From: Coptis chinensis
Lineage: Eukaryota; Streptophyta; Magnoliopsida; Ranunculales; Ranunculaceae
Direction of reading: 5' to 3'
NCBI GenBank assembly: GCA_015680905.1
Contig: CM027383.1
Location: 93,756,001-93,820,000 of the forward strand
DNA: 64,000 nt
Positions within the stretch are counted from its first letter, which is position 1. Each line of letters begins with the position of its first letter. This document shows positions 61,028 to 64,000 of the stretch, one piece after another. The translations under genes and the position numbers were made by a program. The notes below the pieces were generated by a model that saw nothing but the letters and a program-made list of their open reading frames with translations, searched no databases and was not told where the DNA came from.

Positions 61028-62239
61028 TTCAGTTATTGTCTCCCAAGAGAAATCCCTTTCATTTGAAACTCTCAATTACTGATTCAGGGTTAGTACTCGT
61101 TTTTTTTTTTTTTTTACAGAAAAATGGAACCTAAACAAAATTTCTACCAGTTTCATGCCGATTTTATCCTTTATACATTTTCTCATCTTTAGGGTGTAAG
61201 ATGACAGATGTGTGGTCCAGATATGTGTGCATTGGGACGCATTTGAGGCCCTGCGCATTGTAGATTTGGTAATTGTTTAAAGAGGTTTTTTTCTATGCGG
61301 ATATCTAAACGCACTCTATGCACACTAATCCGGGCCACTCATTTTGAATCTAATAAAATGAAAGTTTGGAGAAACGAACTTGTTTACCGGATAGATCGGT
61401 TAAAAGAGTGAAATAATAGATTCTATTCTAGATTTATCCTTGTCTTATTTAGGTATCTCTTTGCAGTTACTTAGCCAATTACATACCAAAAGAATTCATC
61501 TCTTTTGCTTATTGATGACTCAGTCTCTATTTGGTTCGAAATATTTACATGCAATTGTACCTACAAAACAGTATTTGGTAGCAAAATGCAAATAGGTGGT
61601 TGGTACAACAAGTTGCAATTATGTGCTCTATATAAGTAGTTTCCATGATATCCACTTGCAGCTAAAAAAATTGTGTAAATAGATAAACACAAAGAGGTGG
61701 TTTGTGAAAAAAAGAAGTGGGATGATAATGTAACCAATTTTACATCTTTTTGTATTGGGTTTACCAAACACAAGTAAGTTAGATGCAATGCAATCACATG
61801 CAATTTGCAGCCATTTGTCATTTGCAACTCGGTTCACCGAATCATATGCCATATTTACTTCTTTAAATCTTAATTTATATGGCAAGTACAATTAGTCAAT
61901 TACCATTTGCGTCAACTCCCTAGCTAGGTTGTTTCAATCTTCAGAGTCAGAAAACTTACAAAGTTAAAAGTTAAAATGCGCCAAGAATCAATCGAATCTC
62001 GGTTCTTTTCAAGGTTGTAATTTTATTATCGTTCATAAAAATAGAGAACTTCAGTTATATCATCACTATTCTAATGTATTGTTTGATATTAATTCCAGGC
62101 CACCAATTACCAAATTTCCTAGTGTTAATGTTTGATCAAACTAAGAAATTCTCCACACATCCGAAATCTAATCAATTTATCAATCAAAGTAGTATTAGTT
62201 AAACAATCATCAAACTTAATCCAAAGCATTTGAGATGTT
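61028..62239. other. Noncoding stretch
   Basis: AT-rich, no gene recognised. Between about 61520 and 61850 there are loosely inverted ATGCAATT/AATTGCAT and CAAATG words on both sides of a 300-bp core, suggesting an old foldback element, but no boundaries can be set. Confidence 0.4.
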
Positions 62240-62246
62240 GTTGGTG

Positions 62247-62454
62247 CAGGGCCGGCCCTGAATTTTGAATGGCCCAATGCAAACTCTCCAATTGGGCCTT
62301 TTTTGTTTGTTTCATCTGTTTAATTATATGGGTTTTTGTATTGGATCTGTTTAATATAGTGGGTTTTTTAAGGTTGAATGGGGGCTTTGCTCTTGATTTT
62401 TCTTTGGGGGCCCTATGCTAGGGCTTAGACTGCATAGGCCTAGGGCCAACCCTG
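62247..62454. mobile_element. hAT-type MITE, 208 bp
   Basis: The ends CAGGGCCGGCCCTGA and, read on -, CAGGGTTGGCCCTAG are inverted repeats of a form widespread in plants. Flanks GTTGGTGC (62240-62247) and GTTGGTGC (62455-62462) are an 8-bp duplication, whose last C overlaps the element end on the left. The core is noncoding and rich in GGGCC words. Confidence 0.85.
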
Positions 62455-63016
62455 GTTGGTGCCTACTCACAGAAGACGGGTAAGTTATCTCCATACTATA
62501 TGATAGTGGGGTTATCAGAACCACACTTCTCAATGAATTGGCTATTTCTAATCTCTCATGTTTTACAATTTAGAAACACCTCCCTCAATTATTCTAATCA
62601 GCTCCCTCTATTTTAAGTAATTTACAAAAAACTCCCTCACCTCACTAAAATTAGAATTAGCTTTCATATTATTTAAAATAATTTAGAAAACCTCATTTAC
62701 GTTACTGATATTATAATCAACCCCTCCTAATGTTTTTATATTGTTTTGACAGGTTTAAAGATTTGAAAAAAAAAACAATGTGTAGCACAGTTCGCATACT
62801 TGTTGTATATATATAATTAATGGTGAAAAAAAAAGATCAAAGCACAATGGGTGTAAATGTGTAACCTGATAATCCCATCCAGTTAAAAAAAAATTATCCC
62901 GATTTTGCCATTTTTAAGTTTTAATTACTTTTGGATTATCTAAGCATGTGGCTAGGGTTAGTGCGTATTGGAATGTATTGGAATGCATTAAAATAGTTGC
63001 ACATTGTAGATTTAGT

Positions 63017-63403
63017 CAAGGCCCAAAATTTTGATATCGGTTCATATATCGGTGTACCCAAAAACCGAGATATATTGGATATATCTGTTTTTTTTGTGAC
63101 CAGTCCAAACTATTTAAAATATCGGAAATATCGGACATATAATATCGGAAATATCGGAAATATATTATAAATATCAGATTTATATTAAAAAATGGTCAAA
63201 AAGTCAACCGATATATATTATAAATATCGAATATATCGATTATATCGGCGATATAAAGTTTTATATCGGAAATTCCGATATATATCTGAAAAAAAAGGGT
63301 TCTATATTCAGTGGATATATATCGGAAATATCGATATCAGTGTATCAATTTACCGAAATATATCGGCGATATATCGGATATATCGGCGATATTTTGGGCC
63401 TTG
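63017..63403. mobile_element. hAT-type MITE filled with ATATCGG repeats, 387 bp
   Basis: The terminal inverted repeats CAAGGCCCAAAAT (63017-63029) and ATTTTGGGCCTTG (63391-63403) are perfect over 13 bp. The 8-bp target duplications GATTTAGT (63009-63016 and 63404-63411) are also perfect. The core is almost entirely short repeats of ATATCGGAA/ATATCGGCG on both strands. The open frame at 63192-63410 is a by-product of this repeat. Confidence 0.9.
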
Positions 63404-63580
63404 GATTTAGTATTGTTTAAAATATAGTAATGGGAGAATTTCACTCGAACAAAACCCGTCTTCTCTTCCACAACCCCAAACACCTCTCGTTACTTCCTTA
63501 GCCTAAAAACAAGAATCCAAAACCCCAAACCCCTTTCTTCATTTGCTTGAACCAAGAACCCAAAAAGAAAAAGAAAAATA

Positions 63581-63912
63581 GAAAACAAGCAGCAACATCT
63601 ATCAATATTATTCAGTCCCTTACTCCCACCATTATTTGTAACTCAAGTACTCAACAGGACTACTAACCTAATATTTATCAATTGAAATTTTCCCTTCAAG
63701 ACTGACTGAGACATTAAAATAGAATGAAGGAGTCAAAAGAAAAAGAGAAAACAAGCAGCAACATCTATCAATATTATTCAGTCCCTTACTCCCACCATTA
63801 TTTGTAACTCAAGTACTTAACAAGACTACTAACCTTGTATTTATCAATTGAAACTTTCCCTTCAAGACTGACTAAGGTATTAAAATAGAATGAAGAAATC
63901 AAAAGAAAAAAA
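63581..63912. repeat. 166-bp tandem duplication
   Basis: Copy 1 starts at 63581 and copy 2 at 63747, each GAAAACAAGCAGCAACATCT ... AATAGAATGAAG. They differ at few positions, so the event is recent. The unit continues toward 63912 and then diverges. No coding potential was seen. Confidence 0.9.
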
Positions 63913-64000
63913 ATATCTTACAAACCAAATTAAGCCAAGAGAAAAACAATCAAATTGTTCACAGAGAAGGAATGACACTACATCTGCTCTTCACCTAGAG

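Noticed and set aside
61561..61891. Overlapping 87-88 aa - strand frames
   Set aside because: AT-rich chance frames inside a possible old foldback element, with no motif recognised.
63192..63410. 72-aa frame rich in Tyr/Arg/Ile
   Set aside because: It is the translation of the ATATCGG repeat core of a MITE and runs into its right terminus.
1..64000. CRISPR arrays, operons, prophage or bacterial defence systems
   Set aside because: The DNA is clearly plant nuclear (spliced genes, plant transposons). The repeat arrays present lack the unit-spacer pattern of CRISPR.

Overview
The window is nuclear DNA from a flowering plant, most likely a eudicot. The evidence is spliced genes with GT-AG introns, low G+C noncoding DNA full of poly-A/T tracts, and plant-type Ty1/copia, Ty3/gypsy (Athila-like), L1 LINE, CACTA and MITE elements. 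I cannot name the species. Four host genes are well supported, and most of the remainder is transposon-derived, much of it nested.

Layout. 1-8996: a decayed Ty1/copia element on the + strand, cut by the left window edge, whose 3' LTR holds a second complete but decayed copia element on the - strand (3573-8942, 5-bp target duplication TACAA). 9656-11229: a two-exon, kinase-less B-lectin/PAN membrane protein gene. 11737-15403 (-): a ten-exon RDM4/DMS4 (IWR1-like) gene, which acts with RNA polymerases II and V in RNA-directed DNA methylation. Its 5'UTR/promoter block (15447-15991) recurs in direct orientation at 20827-21501. 22168-26046: a seven-exon neprosin-domain gene with a signal peptide. 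26421-27800: a 5'-truncated L1 LINE with a 13-bp target duplication.

28319-46470 is a three-level nest. A truncated L1 LINE (ACCAGTGTAC duplications) is split by a 16.3-kb Athila-like LTR element (29724-46044, GTAAG duplications). That element is itself split inside its protease region by a 6.4-kb CACTA transposon (34686-41065, TCA duplications). The CACTA element carries a spliced accessory gene of the plant Ptta/En/Spm type. The LTR element has gag and protease remnants but no recognisable RT, RNase H or integrase, so it is non-autonomous.

46481-53785 is gene-poor. It contains MITE/foldback elements and a truncated copy of the retroelement found at 57.7 kb. 53786-56189 is a two-exon NFD4/nodulin-like major facilitator gene. 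57700-61027 is a frameshifted non-LTR-type retroelement with an N-terminal zinc-finger-like segment, RT, and a C-terminal domain that looks like a restriction-like (PD-(D/E)XK) endonuclease. I consider this the least ordinary item in the window. The right end holds two hAT-type MITEs with clear target duplications, one filled with ATATCGG repeats, and a 166-bp tandem duplication.

No CRISPR, operon or confident structural RNA gene was seen. Exon boundaries were derived by hand from splice consensus, reading phase and family resemblance. No database search or computed alignment was run.
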